NCBI GenBank assembly: GCA_026770595.1
Contig: MU633683.1
Location: forward strand, 1 to 29,817
Direction of reading: 5' to 3'
Length of the DNA: 29,817 nucleotides
Source: Ochromonadaceae sp. CCMP2298
Taxonomy: Eukaryota; Sar; Synurophyceae; Ochromonadales; Ochromonadaceae
In this document: one piece after another, positions 1 through 9,344 of the stretch
Numbering within the stretch: position 1 is the stretch's first letter
Layout of the letters: each line of letters opens with the position of its first letter
The notes under the pieces: model-generated
Seen by the model: the letters and a program-made list of their open reading frames with translations, nothing else
Databases searched by the model: none
Told to the model about the DNA's origin: nothing
Program-made: the position numbers and the translations under genes

Positions 1-3000
1 CCTCCCACGCCCCCGCCAGCGCATCTGGCCTGCCCAGCTCCCAGTCCTCCCACTGGGATAGTCGGATAGATAGCCTGTCCCAGCCCACTGCGCAGTCTCA
101 CTCCGACTCCCGCCCCAGTGCACAGCAGTCATCTTTCTATGATTCGCAGTCGAGCGTGCAGGAGTCCCAGTCCCAGTCCACCTATGAACTCCAGTCGCAG
201 TCACAGTCACAGTCCACCTACGAATTCCAGTCTCCGTCCCTGTCGCAGTCACAATCACTAACACAGTCGCAGTCGCAATCACAATCCCAGTCACAGTCGC
301 TGTCACAGTCACAATCACAATCGCAGTATGCGCAGAGCTCAGATTTCCCCTCATCTTCCATCTCTCAACGCCTAGAGCGAGAGTCTGAGAGTCAGGCCGT
401 GTCCTCGCAGTACCCCGTAGGCCCGCCCTCCATCTTCTCGGGCCACGACTCTGCCTCCAATAGCTCGTACTCGTACACGCCTCGCTCCGAGTACTCCTCC
501 TCCTATGGTTCCTCAGATGGCTACTCTGACTACTCCGACTACTCTGACTACTCTGACTACACGCCTCGATCTGACGACCCTCCATCGTCTACAACTCCTG
601 CACGATTGACCGCGCCATTCGATCTGCCGTACCCTTCCCCGGACCTGGACCTGCGCTTCGTCCATCTTCGGTTCAACATCGACGCCCTGCACTGGCTGCC
701 CGAGTCCGCCTTCCCCCAGTACGTGACGCATTTCGTCGCCAGCCAGCTGGTCTCGTCTATGCTGAACGGCGTTGTGAGCAGTATGGTGGCTGTGAGCAGC
801 GGGGAGAGCTTCAACATCACCAACGTGGGCCTGAATGTCAACAGCTTCCACCAAGACAGAGAAAACATACTGGCCGACATCGCATTCAAGAGCGCGCGCT
901 TCTGCCTGCAGCACGGTGCCACCAATGCCCTCAGACTCCTAGTGGCTGCTGCCGCCCCGGCACCCACGCCTCAGGAAAGAGAGACTGCTGTGGCTCAGTC
1001 CTTCAAGAAGCGCGCAGGCATCACGTTCTCCTCTGAGCTGTCGGGGATGGTCGGGGGTACCGGGGGAGACGGTGCGGCCACTTCTTCGGACGACGACGAC
1101 CACGACTTGCACATCAAGGGGCTGCCCGACATGCCCCAGAAGCTGCGCCTGACCTTCCACGACATCGTGGGTATAGACCTGCAGGCCATGGACCTGCGCG
1201 TGCTGCCCAAGCGCCCCTACCTGACCGCCGTCAAGCCCTACGGCAACTGGGCGGGGGAGGTGGGTCCCGTGTGGACTGGCTTTGACAATCTGCAGATGTC
1301 CGACCTGGTGCTGAGCTGGTACGACCTCAACGGCAAGTGGCACTGGGAGAGCCTGCTGCTGCGCCTGGGCCAGCGCATTGTGCTGGACCTGCACGATGGG
1401 GGCAGCGGGCTGGTATTCGCCAAGGGAATGCTGCACTTCGAGTCGATCATGCGTAAGCACCTGGCGACCAAGAGCGAGGTCGTGTCCGTTTTCGTGCACT
1501 TCCAGGTGGCCAACGAGTACGGCGGGGGTAGGCTGGGCGGCGTCGTGCGCGTGCACGTGGATCTCTCAGTGAACATTTTCGTGCGCTCGCAGAAACCCCT
1601 TGAATACTGGGACGGCGCGCACCGTGTAGAGCACTGGAAGAATTTCCCGCTGACGCCCATCTCCGCCGGAGTGGTGCGTCAGAAGTACCGAGAGATAGCG
1701 GGCGACTACGACCAGCAGAAAATCATCCACCCCTGCTTCTTCGGGTTCCGCGTGCGCTGGAGAGGCAATCCCGAAGACGAGGTGCGCTTCGTGCACCCGA
1801 TGTTTCGCGGATTCACGCTGGCCAAGAAGCCCATGGTGAAGATGCTGGCCACAGACACGCGCAACATCATCAGGGGCAGCAAGCCGAACCCCTACCGATA
1901 CGACCCGACAGCTGCGAAGATGGGCAAGTGTCCCATCTGCGCGGACGGGGTTGCGGGCTGTCCGCGCTGCTTCATGCTGCCCCTGCACGCCACCGGCTTC
2001 CCCTCCACGCTGGACGAGTTTTCCTACAACCCGCACGACGCCAAGGACAAGGCGCGGGAGCTAGAGCGCCGAGCAACCAAGGTCGCGGCGAAGCGTGGTC
2101 GGCGCATGGCGCACATGCACATAGCCTTGATCACGGGCGAGCTGGAGGAGGGGTCTCTGGGGTCTATGTCGGAAGAGCGCACAGTGGACGAGCACAGTGT
2201 CGTCGACGAGGACGTGTTCTTTGCTGCTAGCGACAAGACCGTCTCCCTGCACACGAACCTGACCTCCTACGATGCTCTGCGCTGCTATCGGGACGTGGTG
2301 CAGAAGCTGTTTCCGGTGTACGTGAAGGTCATGCCGACGGGCTGCATCCGCAAGATGGTGCTGGACTCCACCGACACCGTGTTCAACCTCTACAACATGT
2401 TCAACGCCCACTCCCCCTTCGGGACCAGCCACACGCCCATGATGCTGCTGCCCACGAGCGTGGGCTTGTTCGAGCTGCATACGGAGCTGGAGAGCGAGAC
2501 GGACATGTTGATGGCCATCACTAGAGGCCGGGACACCCTCCTGGACTACGGCATGCAGGAGCGCGCCCAGCCCATCGTCCTCCTCTACATCCCCAACTAC
2601 AAGCCCACCTACGTGCCGAAGCTGCTGTCCATCTACTTCGAGAAGAACACAACATGCGCGGTCAGGGATCTGCCCGTATTCGACTCAGTGGAGAGGCTGC
2701 CCCCCAAGGTGGGTGATGACATGGTGCAGAGGGAGCTGAAATCGATCATGGAGGTAGAGTACTCTCTGCAACAGCGGGAGATGGTGCAGAGCTACATCCA
2801 GCAGGGCATCGACTACCACAAGAGCACGCAGGCGCACATGGTGGCGCAGATGCTGAAGCGCAAAAAGGAGAGCGAGGTGGCGATGCAGGAGCGCAGGGCA
2901 GAGAAGCTGCGGTTAGAGTCGCAGTTGTCGCACCTGAGCCCGGAGGAGAGGAAGGCAGCGAAGAAGGCGCTCAAGCAGAGAGAGCTCACCAAGAAGCGCA

Positions 3001-5555
3001 GCGTGCTATACGGCTCAGAGAAAACGCAGAAAGACCAAGCCAAGAGCGACGCGGTGTTGTTGTCCAGGACACTGAGCCGCTCCGACTCGGGCATCCTACG
3101 CAGCGATAGCAACGTGTCTCTGTCCGATGTGAGGTTCGATGCGCACAGTAGCGGCTCCGAGTACTCAGACTCCAGCAGGTCCGGCTCTGACTGGGAGAGT
3201 GGCGAGAGTGGCGAGAGCGATGCGGACGATGATTCGGAGGACCTGGGGTCTGATGAGGAGGAGGGTGAGGAGGGAGACGAGGGAGAGGAGGAAGACGAGG
3301 GAGAGGAGGAAGAGGACGAAGAAAGCGTTGGCGGGCTCGAATCCCCCCTAGCCTCTTCCCGCGACGGGGGATCAGAAGAGGGATCAGAAGATTGGGCAGC
3401 GGATGAGATGTTGTCGAGGGATACTGAGAGGAGTCCCGGCTCCGGGACTAGGTTCTTCGTCGTTGACGACAGCCAATCTCTCATGACGACATCTTACTTA
3501 TCGATGGACACAGGTGACCTCAGTGCTCGATCCAGCGAATCAGCTTCGAACTCGCTCTCGCAGTCGCAGACGAACTCTCAGTCGCTTTCTCAGTCGAACT
3601 CGCTGTCTCAGTCTCAGTCGCAGTCCCTGTCTCGTTCGCTGAGCCAGACATACATCTCGCAAAGTGAGTTCGACAGCTCATTCATGGGCAGCACCAGCAC
3701 TCCGTATGCTCAGTCCTCCTCTGCAGACAGCAAGTCTAGCGTGCAGAGCAAGCCCTTCCACGGCCCCGCATCCATCAAATCCATCTTCAGCGGGGTCTCC
3801 GAGCACTCCGAGCAGCGGGCGCCCAGATCAGTCGTGTCTCTGTACAGTGCCCTGGCCGCCTCTCCGCTGCACTCCATCGAAGAGCTGGGTGATGGGTTCC
3901 TCTCCTCCAGATCGGAGTCCACTGAGTCCACCCGGTCGTCCGAGGGCAGCTCTCACTCTTCAGGCGGTCTGTTCACCCACCGGTCCGCGCTGGACTCTCC
4001 GCGCTCAGACTCCTCGGGGGAGCTCTCCAGCCGCTCCGCCTCCTCTGATCACTCGTCCAGCACGGGTGCGAGCGAAGGCGACTTCTCCGGGTTCTCCAGC
4101 CGCAGCGGCTTTGACAGCGCTCGGTCCAGCAGCACGATCGACAGCGGTGTTTCCTGGAGCAGGGAGAGCAGCAGACCATCCTCGGCCTCCTCTGATGCCT
4201 CGTTCCACTCCATGTATGCGGATTCGGAGGCCAGTTTCGAGACGGCCTCCGACGCCTCCGACAGAGAAGACTCTCCCAGAAACAGGTCCTCCCTCGCCTC
4301 CTCCTACACCGACGCCAAAAGCCTGCACTTGCCGAGCGCAAGTGAGCAGCGCCAGGCATCGCTGTACAGCGGCTCGTGCTTATCGGGGGCGTCTATGGAG
4401 AGCGGGTCTGGGAATGCGCGTTCCTTTGCCTATACTCGGGGCGAGCTGGGCAGCACGATTGCGGAGGAGGAGGCTGGGCGGTCGCACCTGAGCTCTGTGG
4501 GGCCCGGCAGTCGTGCCGATGACTCCCTCACGAGCGCCTTCTCAGCCAGTCTGACGCGCGACCACGACCACGACCGCAACTGGATGGACGAGGACGACCT
4601 GTCCACCCACAGCGCCACCTCCGCGACCTCCCACTCTGCCTCCACGAACTCCTACTACACGCCCGAGTCCGGCTTCTCCACCATGGGCTCTCCGCCGGAC
4701 TTCTCTCAAAGCGCGAGCTCGGGACTGCCCAGCCAGCGGCTGCTCAGTTCCCAGGGGAATGATAAGGTGCGCAAATTGCGAGAGGAGCTGCGCACCCAAA
4801 ATCGCTTCGCGGACGGCACGCCCATCCCGGATAAGGTGCAGCATGGCGTGAAAGGTACCTCACTCAAGCAGGGGGATTCTGCCAAGACTCAAGTGCCCAG
4901 CGAGTTTAGTGCCCAGCGCAACAAGACGTCAAGCGCGCAGCAGCAACTAGTGAGAGAGGACTCGAAGATCTACAGCCCCGTCTCTAGCAGGCGCGAGCAA
5001 CTAGCTCTGGAGCGGCGCCTTGTCGGGGAGAGCGCCAAACTCAGAGAAGAAGAGGAGGCGGCTGCGGAGGAAGCAGCGAAGCTCCCTACCAACGCGCAGC
5101 AGCAGCCGTCGCGCTTCGTCCAGCGCCGCCGCAACCACCTCCTGCACGCCAACTCCTTCGAGTCCAGCATGAGCGCCCTGAGCGAGGAGGGCACCCTGGC
5201 GCAAAGCGAATATTCTGAGCCACGCGTGCTCGCCGATGGGCGCTCGGTGGACTCTTCCCTGCCATCAGCGCAGAGCGACTTCTTCGCCATCTCAGAAGAT
5301 TCGAAGTCGCAGGAGCGCAGTGGAGAGCGGGGAAGCCGCTCCTTTAGCAGCGCTCAGTCGCAGTCGCAGTCGCAGTCGCAGTCGCAGTCACAGGCTGGGT
5401 CTGGCTTCATTTCCACCTCCTCGTCGTCGCGCCGTGCTCGCAAGCGCGCAGCTCGAGATGACCATTCGGACGACGGAAACAGCGCGCTCTCTGACAACAG
5501 CTCAGCAGGGAGCGTTGACTACCTATACTCGGAAGCGACCGAGGACAAGAGCTGA
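1..5555 (+). CDS. Giant serine/SQ-rich protein of unknown function, 5' partial
   Basis: The reading frame is open from the first full codon (position 3) to the TGA at 5553-5555, so at least 1,850 residues are present. There is no in-frame ATG in the first 155 bases, so the true start lies outside the window. Order of parts: an S/Q-rich head with dense Ser-Gln dipeptides (about 156-335), a Tyr-Ser-Asp repeat (522-560), a long non-repetitive region that looks folded (about 600-2800), a basic probable coiled coil (about 2830-3000), an acidic Glu/Asp stretch (about 3205-3330), and a long Ser-rich tail with further SQ clusters near 3555-3640 and 5355-5392. The folded part holds a C-X2-C-X6-C-X2-C group at 1929-1970 that could bind zinc. 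A segment near 1138-1380 (LRLTFHDIVGIDL) is weakly C2-like. No intron is needed. I do not recognise the family. SQ clusters are typical targets of ATM/ATR kinases, but that link is only an inference. Confidence 0.85.
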   Translation, partial: SHAPASASGLPSSQSSHWDSRIDSLSQPTAQSHSDSRPSAQQSSFYDSQSSVQESQSQSTYELQSQSQSQSTYEFQSPSLSQSQSLTQSQSQSQSQSQSLSQSQSQSQYAQSSDFPSSSISQRLERESESQAVSSQYPVGPPSIFSGHDSASNSSYSYTPRSEYSSSYGSSDGYSDYSDYSDYSDYTPRSDDPPSSTTPARLTAPFDLPYPSPDLDLRFVHLRFNIDALHWLPESAFPQYVTHFVASQLVSSMLNGVVSSMVAVSSGESFNITNVGLNVNSFHQDRENILADIAFKSARFCLQHGATNALRLLVAAAAPAPTPQERETAVAQSFKKRAGITFSSELSGMVGGTGGDGAATSSDDDDHDLHIKGLPDMPQKLRLTFHDIVGIDLQAMDLRVLPKRPYLTAVKPYGNWAGEVGPVWTGFDNLQMSDLVLSWYDLNGKWHWESLLLRLGQRIVLDLHDGGSGLVFAKGMLHFESIMRKHLATKSEVVSVFVHFQVANEYGGGRLGGVVRVHVDLSVNIFVRSQKPLEYWDGAHRVEHWKNFPLTPISAGVVRQKYREIAGDYDQQKIIHPCFFGFRVRWRGNPEDEVRFVHPMFRGFTLAKKPMVKMLATDTRNIIRGSKPNPYRYDPTAAKMGKCPICADGVAGCPRCFMLPLHATGFPSTLDEFSYNPHDAKDKARELERRATKVAAKRGRRMAHMHIALITGELEEGSLGSMSEERTVDEHSVVDEDVFFAASDKTVSLHTNLTSYDALRCYRDVVQKLFPVYVKVMPTGCIRKMVLDSTDTVFNLYNMFNAHSPFGTSHTPMMLLPTSVGLFELHTELESETDMLMAITRGRDTLLDYGMQERAQPIVLLYIPNYKPTYVPKLLSIYFEKNTTCAVRDLPVFDSVERLPPKVGDDMVQRELKSIMEVEYSLQQREMVQSYIQQGIDYHKSTQAHMVAQMLKRKKESEVAMQERRAEKLRLESQLSHLSPEERKAAKKALKQRELTKKRSVLYGSEKTQKDQAKSDAVLLSRTLSRSDSGILRSDSNVSLSDVRFDAHSSGSEYSDSSRSGSDWESGESGESDADDDSEDLGSDEEEGEEGDEGEEEDEGEEEEDEESVGGLESPLASSRDGGSEEGSEDWAADEMLSRDTERSPGSGTRFFVVDDSQSLMTTSYLSMDTGDLSARSSESASNSLSQSQTNSQSLSQSNSLSQSQSQSLSRSLSQTYISQSEFDSSFMGSTSTPYAQSSSADSKSSVQSKPFHGPASIKSIFSGVSEHSEQRAPRSVVSLYSALAASPLHSIEELGDGFLSSRSESTESTRSSEGSSHSSGGLFTHRSALDSPRSDSSGELSSRSASSDHSSSTGASEGDFSGFSSRSGFDSARSSSTIDSGVSWSRESSRPSSASSDASFHSMYADSEASFETASDASDREDSPRNRSSLASSYTDAKSLHLPSASEQRQASLYSGSCLSGASMESGSGNARSFAYTRGELGSTIAEEEAGRSHLSSVGPGSRADDSLTSAFSASLTRDHDHDRNWMDEDDLSTHSATSATSHSASTNSYYTPESGFSTMGSPPDFSQSASSGLPSQRLLSSQGNDKVRKLREELRTQNRFADGTPIPDKVQHGVKGTSLKQGDSAKTQVPSEFSAQRNKTSSAQQQLVREDSKIYSPVSSRREQLALERRLVGESAKLREEEEAAAEEAAKLPTNAQQQPSRFVQRRRNHLLHANSFESSMSALSEEGTLAQSEYSEPRVLADGRSVDSSLPSAQSDFFAISEDSKSQERSGERGSRSFSSAQSQSQSQSQSQSQAGSGFISTSSSSRRARKRAARDDHSDDGNSALSDNSSAGSVDYLYSEATEDKS
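156..335 (+). repeat. Hexanucleotide (CAGTCN) repeat coding for Ser-Gln
   Basis: CAG alternates with TCG, TCA, TCC or TCT and encodes runs of Gln-Ser. The serine codons vary synonymously, so the array is not a fresh pure microsatellite. Shorter arrays of the same hexamer recur near 3555-3640 and, in almost pure CAGTCG form, at about 5355-5392. Confidence 0.85.
522..560 (+). repeat. Nine-base tandem repeat coding for Tyr-Ser-Asp
   Basis: Four copies of a nine-base unit (TAC TCT/TCC GAC) plus a final TAC encode four Tyr-Ser-Asp units and a Tyr. It sits in the head of the SQ-rich protein. The second copy differs by one silent base. Confidence 0.85.
1929..1970 (+). other. Putative zinc-binding cysteine group C-X2-C-X6-C-X2-C
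   Basis: Cysteine codons start at 1929, 1938, 1959 and 1968 within KCPICADGVAGCPRCF. The spacing and the two CPxC knuckles resemble zinc ribbons or a DnaJ-like cysteine cluster. Metal binding is inferred from spacing only. Confidence 0.5.
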
Positions 5556-5776
5556 GTATGTGCAAAAGTGGGGGAAACCCTAGGCCCTGGAGGCAACAGC
5601 CCCCACGCCCCCAGGAAAGGGTTGAGCGTGCGCATGGCGTGTGGGAGGGGCAGCGAGGGGGCTGGGTTTCCTGGCGACGGGGGTGCGCAGTTGAAGGGAG
5701 CTGCGCGTTGTCAGGCGGCATGACGCGCGAAGGGAGGATGGAGCTGGAGCTGTCGCTAACCTCGAATCCGCCGAGA

Positions 5777-5901
5777 TTAAGCATAACCAAGGTCGAACTT
5801 GCTGCGCAGGTTCTGGGCCACGGAAATGAAATTGTTGAAGCTCAGGACGAGGCCGATAACATGCACGCAGCAACTTTGAGATGGGAAGTATACGAATCCC
5901 A
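5777..5901 (-). pseudogene. Coding-like fragment, possible last exon of a small membrane protein
   Basis: Read on the minus strand, a pyrimidine-rich tract and CTGCAG (possible acceptor) are followed from 5901 by a 41-codon open stretch ending in TAA at 5777-5779. It contains VIGLVLSFNNFISVAQNLRS, and its third codon positions are mostly C or G as in neighbouring real exons, whereas the opposite strand lacks this bias. I could not find a matching upstream exon in phase, so it may be a relic or part of an unannotated gene. The family is not recognised. Confidence 0.3.
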
Positions 5902-6255
5902 CTGCAGGTAAAGTGGGAAGAATAGGTAGGCCGGCATGTCTGTAGAGTATTAGAGGACTCCTGCATTATCACTCGTACGCAGCAGCCTCCATCACAGCCT
6001 TCGCCTCTCCAGCTCCGGATGATTAGCTCCGGATGGTAAGACTCAGATGATGAGGCTCATAAATATTGAAAATACTGCAGTGTATTGTAAACATCGAAAT
6101 TTGTCACCCATTGATTTTTCATAAAGTGCTTATTACACTCTTCGCTGTAATTAGTTGCCCCTTCCTTACAAGGGGGGACTGCACCTGGGACAAAAGCTCT
6201 TGGGAAAGTCCCGACATCGGGTCACTTTTGCTCGCATGAGGTGGAGCTTGCGGGA

Positions 6256-6345
6256 ATGGTGCAGCGGTGCGGGGAGCTGCAGCTGTACCAGGACGCGCTG
6301 GATCTGGGGTCTTTGCTGCCGCCCCACCTGCCAGCTAGGCACTAA
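6256..6345 (+). pseudogene. Short coding-like stretch of 29 codons
   Basis: From the ATG at 6256 to the TAA at 6343-6345 the frame reads MVQRCGELQLYQDALDLGSL and onward. Nearly every third position is G or C, which matches the codon use of real exons here and not that of the surrounding intergenic DNA. The same frame stays open upstream to about 6150. It could be the end of an exon, a small ORF or a gene relic. Confidence 0.25.
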
Positions 6346-6393
6346 TGAGGGAGAGGGTGCTGGGGGAGCTAAGGTTCTTCACTGCAGGCTGAG

Positions 6394-6435
6394 TGCTGGG
6401 TGCTGGGTGCTGGGTGCTGGGTGCTGGGTGCTGGG
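6394..6435. repeat. Six perfect heptamers TGCTGGG
   Basis: The unit TGCTGGG repeats six times without a mismatch, followed by a degenerate TGGTG. It lies about 400 bases before the SET gene. Confidence 0.9.
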
Positions 6436-6816
6436 TGGTGTAGAGAATACTGCAAATTTGATATCCAGTCAACCACGCTTTGTCTGAGAATAAAATGATG
6501 AACGAGCCTCGATTCAATTTAATTCATGATTTCAATCTATGAGCAAATGGTTCTTGACTTTTTCGCGCCACGAGAATACGGAAAAGTACGAAACTTGGAC
6601 CCGGAACCTAGGAATTACCCCCCCCCAATCCAAAATGGTTGCAGTGAGCTTGCCCTCCTGGATCTGAATCTGTGCATGCCCCGCATGGATCTTGCCTCTC
6701 ACTCACCCGCGATCCAGATTATTGGGGTAAGCAGGCACAGCCACTCTGTCTGACTGCGTCCTTGTCGAAACTTGGACCAGCGACTCGCGCCTCTTGACTG
6801 GTAGACCTTCCCCAAC

Positions 6817-8715
6817 ATGCAGTTGCTCAAACTCCGAGACATGCAGCTACTCCTCGCGAGCTTCCTCCTTGTCGCCAGGTCGGTGGCTAGCTTCAAGTCA
6901 AGCCCCTTGACGCGGCATTGTGGCACTGATTCTGCGCTCCAACCGATGCAGGGCCGCAACGGGCACCTGTGTGCTGCTTCCACTAGTGCTGCTGGGGACG
7001 CCACCTGGATCGCCGCCTTGGGAAAAGATATCGTGCTGAACGGTGTGACGGTGGACAACTTCGCGGCGGAGAAGATTCGCGGCGTGAAGGCGCTTGTAAA
7101 CCTGCAGGCGGACACGCCGTTGGTGGTGGTGCCCGCCCAGAATGTACTCGAGGTCAACAACAAGCGCCCGCCCACGCCCTTCCCCGAATTCGTCCCCGCG
7201 CAAATATGGGAGAAGTCCTTGTGGTACCAGCGCCTGGCCTTCAAGCTGCTATACGAGAGCAAGGTGGAGCCTTCGGATAAGGTGGGCTGGTTCGCGCAGC
7301 TGCCTGCCAGCTTCTCCACCCCGCTGCACTGGGCAGACGCGGAACTGGAGGCGCTGCAGTACCCCGCGCTGCAGCAGAAAGTAGCGCAGCAGCGGAGGGA
7401 GTGGCGGGAGTTCTTCGACACCTGGCAGCAGCAGGCGGCCAGCGCGGCGGCGGGCGTGATCAGCTATGCTGAGTTCGAGTGGGCGAGTGAGTGCGTCAAC
7501 TCTCGCGCCTTCTCTGGCCCCTACGAGGGGTCCTCCGCGCAGGAGAGGAGCTCGCTGCTGATCTTCACGGGAGCGCTCACGCTGGCCTGGCCTCTGCTAA
7601 ATATGGGCACCTACGAGCAGTCCATCTCTGCCGCAGTGGTGGTGGGGCTGTCCATCCTCGCACGCGACGTGATCTTTGCCCGCTCTGGTCAGCTGAAGCG
7701 CTACGTGATGTGCCCAGTGGTGGACATGTTCAACCACCAGTCCTCCTGCCAGTCAGACGTCTCCTACAACTACTTCTCCAACCAATTCGAGCTGCGCACC
7801 GGCGCACACGCTGCCGGCGCGCAAGTGTTCATTTCCTATGGCAAGCAGAGCAACGACCGCCTCTTGCAGTTCTACGGCTTCGCGGAGCAGCAGAACCCCT
7901 ACGATTCGTACGACTTCGGCACCGGTTTCTTGGAATTGATGCTGAGATACGCCGACGCAATAACGGGACAGGAGAACCCAATCCCCACCTCGCCGCCCCC
8001 ACAGCAGCGGCTTAGGGATATCGCGGCCGCGCTGCAGAGCACGAAGGTGGACGAGAGCAGCTACACTGGCGTGAAGACCCGCAACTCCGTGCAGATCGGC
8101 GCAGATATCCACACACGGTACTTCCGCACCGCGCCCAAGAAAGTGCTGGCAGGGGAAGAGGAGAAGCAGAAGCAAAAGGATGCAGTGGGTCAGTTCGAAG
8201 ATGTACTGCTGGAGGCGGAGAATCGCAAGAGCACGGGCAGGGACAGGCTGTCTTCCCAGCCAGGCAATATCGTGGACAAATTCGACGACGTCACTGTGCG
8301 GGCGATGCGGGCACTCTACTCCTCAGACACGGAGTGGGCGCAGCGGATGGGGGCGGGCCCCAGCCTGGACTCGTACGGCACGCCCTGCAGCGACAGCACG
8401 GAGAGGAAGGTTGCCGCGGCTCTGAGAGCCTTAGCAGTCGCAGAGCTGGAGGAGAAGCCCACGACTCTGCTGCAGGACAAGGAGCAGCTGGGCCTGGCCA
8501 GGGGGCAGTTCGCCAGCGCGCCCAGTGCCTCCAGCTTCACCCCGACCAGCGCGACTAAGAAGGGCTTCGGGACGACTGAGACGAGCGCTGGGACGAGCGT
8601 TGAGGCGGTCGCCGACCCCTCTGGCATGTTCGCCTCTCGCGCGGCCTCGGCGCTGGCCTTCCGTGTGGAGAAGAAGCGGCTGCTGCACGAGGCTGCAGAC
8701 AGTTACGTACCATAG
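6817..8715 (+). CDS. Plastid-targeted SET-domain lysine methyltransferase (Rubisco LSMT/SETD class)
   Basis: A single exon of 632 codons. The N-terminus has a hydrophobic signal peptide ending ARSVAS followed by F, which is the complex-plastid import signature; an alternative start at the ATG at 6841 gives an even more typical signal peptide. A split SET domain follows. The SAM-binding NH pair is N306-H307 in VVDMFNHQSSC, and the catalytic Tyr is Y341 in ISYGKQSNDRLLQFYGF, both diagnostic of the LSMT/SETD3 group. Between the halves are two hydrophobic stretches (about residues 245-262 and 271-285) that plant LSMT lacks as far as I recall. The C-terminal part is Ala/Ser-rich. Plant relatives methylate the Rubisco large subunit or plastid aldolase; the substrate here is unknown. 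It has no intron, unlike most of its neighbours. Confidence 0.85.
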   Translation: MQLLKLRDMQLLLASFLLVARSVASFKSSPLTRHCGTDSALQPMQGRNGHLCAASTSAAGDATWIAALGKDIVLNGVTVDNFAAEKIRGVKALVNLQADTPLVVVPAQNVLEVNNKRPPTPFPEFVPAQIWEKSLWYQRLAFKLLYESKVEPSDKVGWFAQLPASFSTPLHWADAELEALQYPALQQKVAQQRREWREFFDTWQQQAASAAAGVISYAEFEWASECVNSRAFSGPYEGSSAQERSSLLIFTGALTLAWPLLNMGTYEQSISAAVVVGLSILARDVIFARSGQLKRYVMCPVVDMFNHQSSCQSDVSYNYFSNQFELRTGAHAAGAQVFISYGKQSNDRLLQFYGFAEQQNPYDSYDFGTGFLELMLRYADAITGQENPIPTSPPPQQRLRDIAAALQSTKVDESSYTGVKTRNSVQIGADIHTRYFRTAPKKVLAGEEEKQKQKDAVGQFEDVLLEAENRKSTGRDRLSSQPGNIVDKFDDVTVRAMRALYSSDTEWAQRMGAGPSLDSYGTPCSDSTERKVAAALRALAVAELEEKPTTLLQDKEQLGLARGQFASAPSASSFTPTSATKKGFGTTETSAGTSVEAVADPSGMFASRAASALAFRVEKKRLLHEAADSYVP

Positions 8716-8754
8716 CTGTGAACAAGAGGATGGGAACTGCAGATGCGATGTCTA

Positions 8755-8930
8755 GTCCGTGTGCTGGTATTACCTGTGCCCAGTACGTGTGCAGCTTGGT
8801 GCCAGTAAGCCGTGGTGGTGCTGGCGCTGGAGCTTGTGCTGGTGCTGCTGGTACCAGTGCTGCTAGCGCTGCGAGTGTTGAGTGTTCTGCTAGTGCTTTG
8901 TACTAGTGCATTGTGCTAGTGATGCTATTT
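8755..8930. repeat. Degenerate GTGCTRGT low-complexity tract
   Basis: Units such as GTGCTGGT and GTGCTAGT recur with point differences immediately after the SET stop codon, probably within its 3' UTR. Confidence 0.6.
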
Positions 8931-8979
8931 ATAACGATCTTATGCTGTAAATATTGCCGCTGCTGTCAATAGAAGTACG

Positions 8980-8985
8980 AATAAA
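8980..8985 (+). terminator. Candidate polyadenylation signal AATAAA
   Basis: AATAAA lies 265 bases after the SET stop codon in A+T-rich sequence. Use of this hexamer in this organism is assumed. Confidence 0.35.
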
Positions 8986-9344
8986 TTTTAGCGCTGCTGA
9001 TTATTATTTCAGAGAGGATGCGGTGTAGTTGTGGGATACGGAAAAAAATAACACGCGGGATTGAATTGCAGTGGGGTGCTGCTTTGTGCACAACTAAGAA
9101 TACACAGCATTCCAAAAATGTGGTTCCCATATTCCATAAGGGGACAAGAGTCCCTCGGGACCCAATCTTCATTCCTGGGTTTCTGTTGGGACCACGTTGA
9201 AACGGAACCCGCACGCCCACCTGTGCTAGTCTCCTGTGCTAGGGGTTATTGGTGCCACTAATCCTTAACGCCCACCAGTTCTGAACGGTTGCTCTGCTGA
9301 ATGAGTGATGACTTCCGAGAGACACACAATACAGTTTTCTATCT

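Larger units (their letters stand above)
5556..6816. other. Intergenic region with coding-like fragments
   Basis: This is the gap between the SQ-rich protein and the SET protein. It holds a G-rich stretch after the stop (about 5560-5720), two short coding-like pieces listed separately, an A+T-rich part (about 6040-6160), a heptamer repeat (6394-6435) and the presumed SET promoter after about 6480. No complete gene could be built here. Confidence 0.6.
8716..9344. other. 3' region of the SET gene and intergenic gap
   Basis: Bases about 8755-8930 are low-complexity, made of degenerate GTGCTGGT/GTGCTAGT units. An AATAAA at 8980-8985 is a candidate polyadenylation signal. Beyond it, 9110-9190 is rich in GGGAC/TCCC/CCTGGG motifs. 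No protein-like reading frame is visible. Confidence 0.6.

Noticed and set aside
513-4844. Many long antisense and alternative-frame ORFs over the SQ-rich gene
   Set aside because: They mirror the high G+C third positions and repeats of the real frame and have no recognisable domain.
6155-6487. 110-residue plus-strand frame
   Set aside because: It is formed largely by the heptamer repeat and has no protein-like features.
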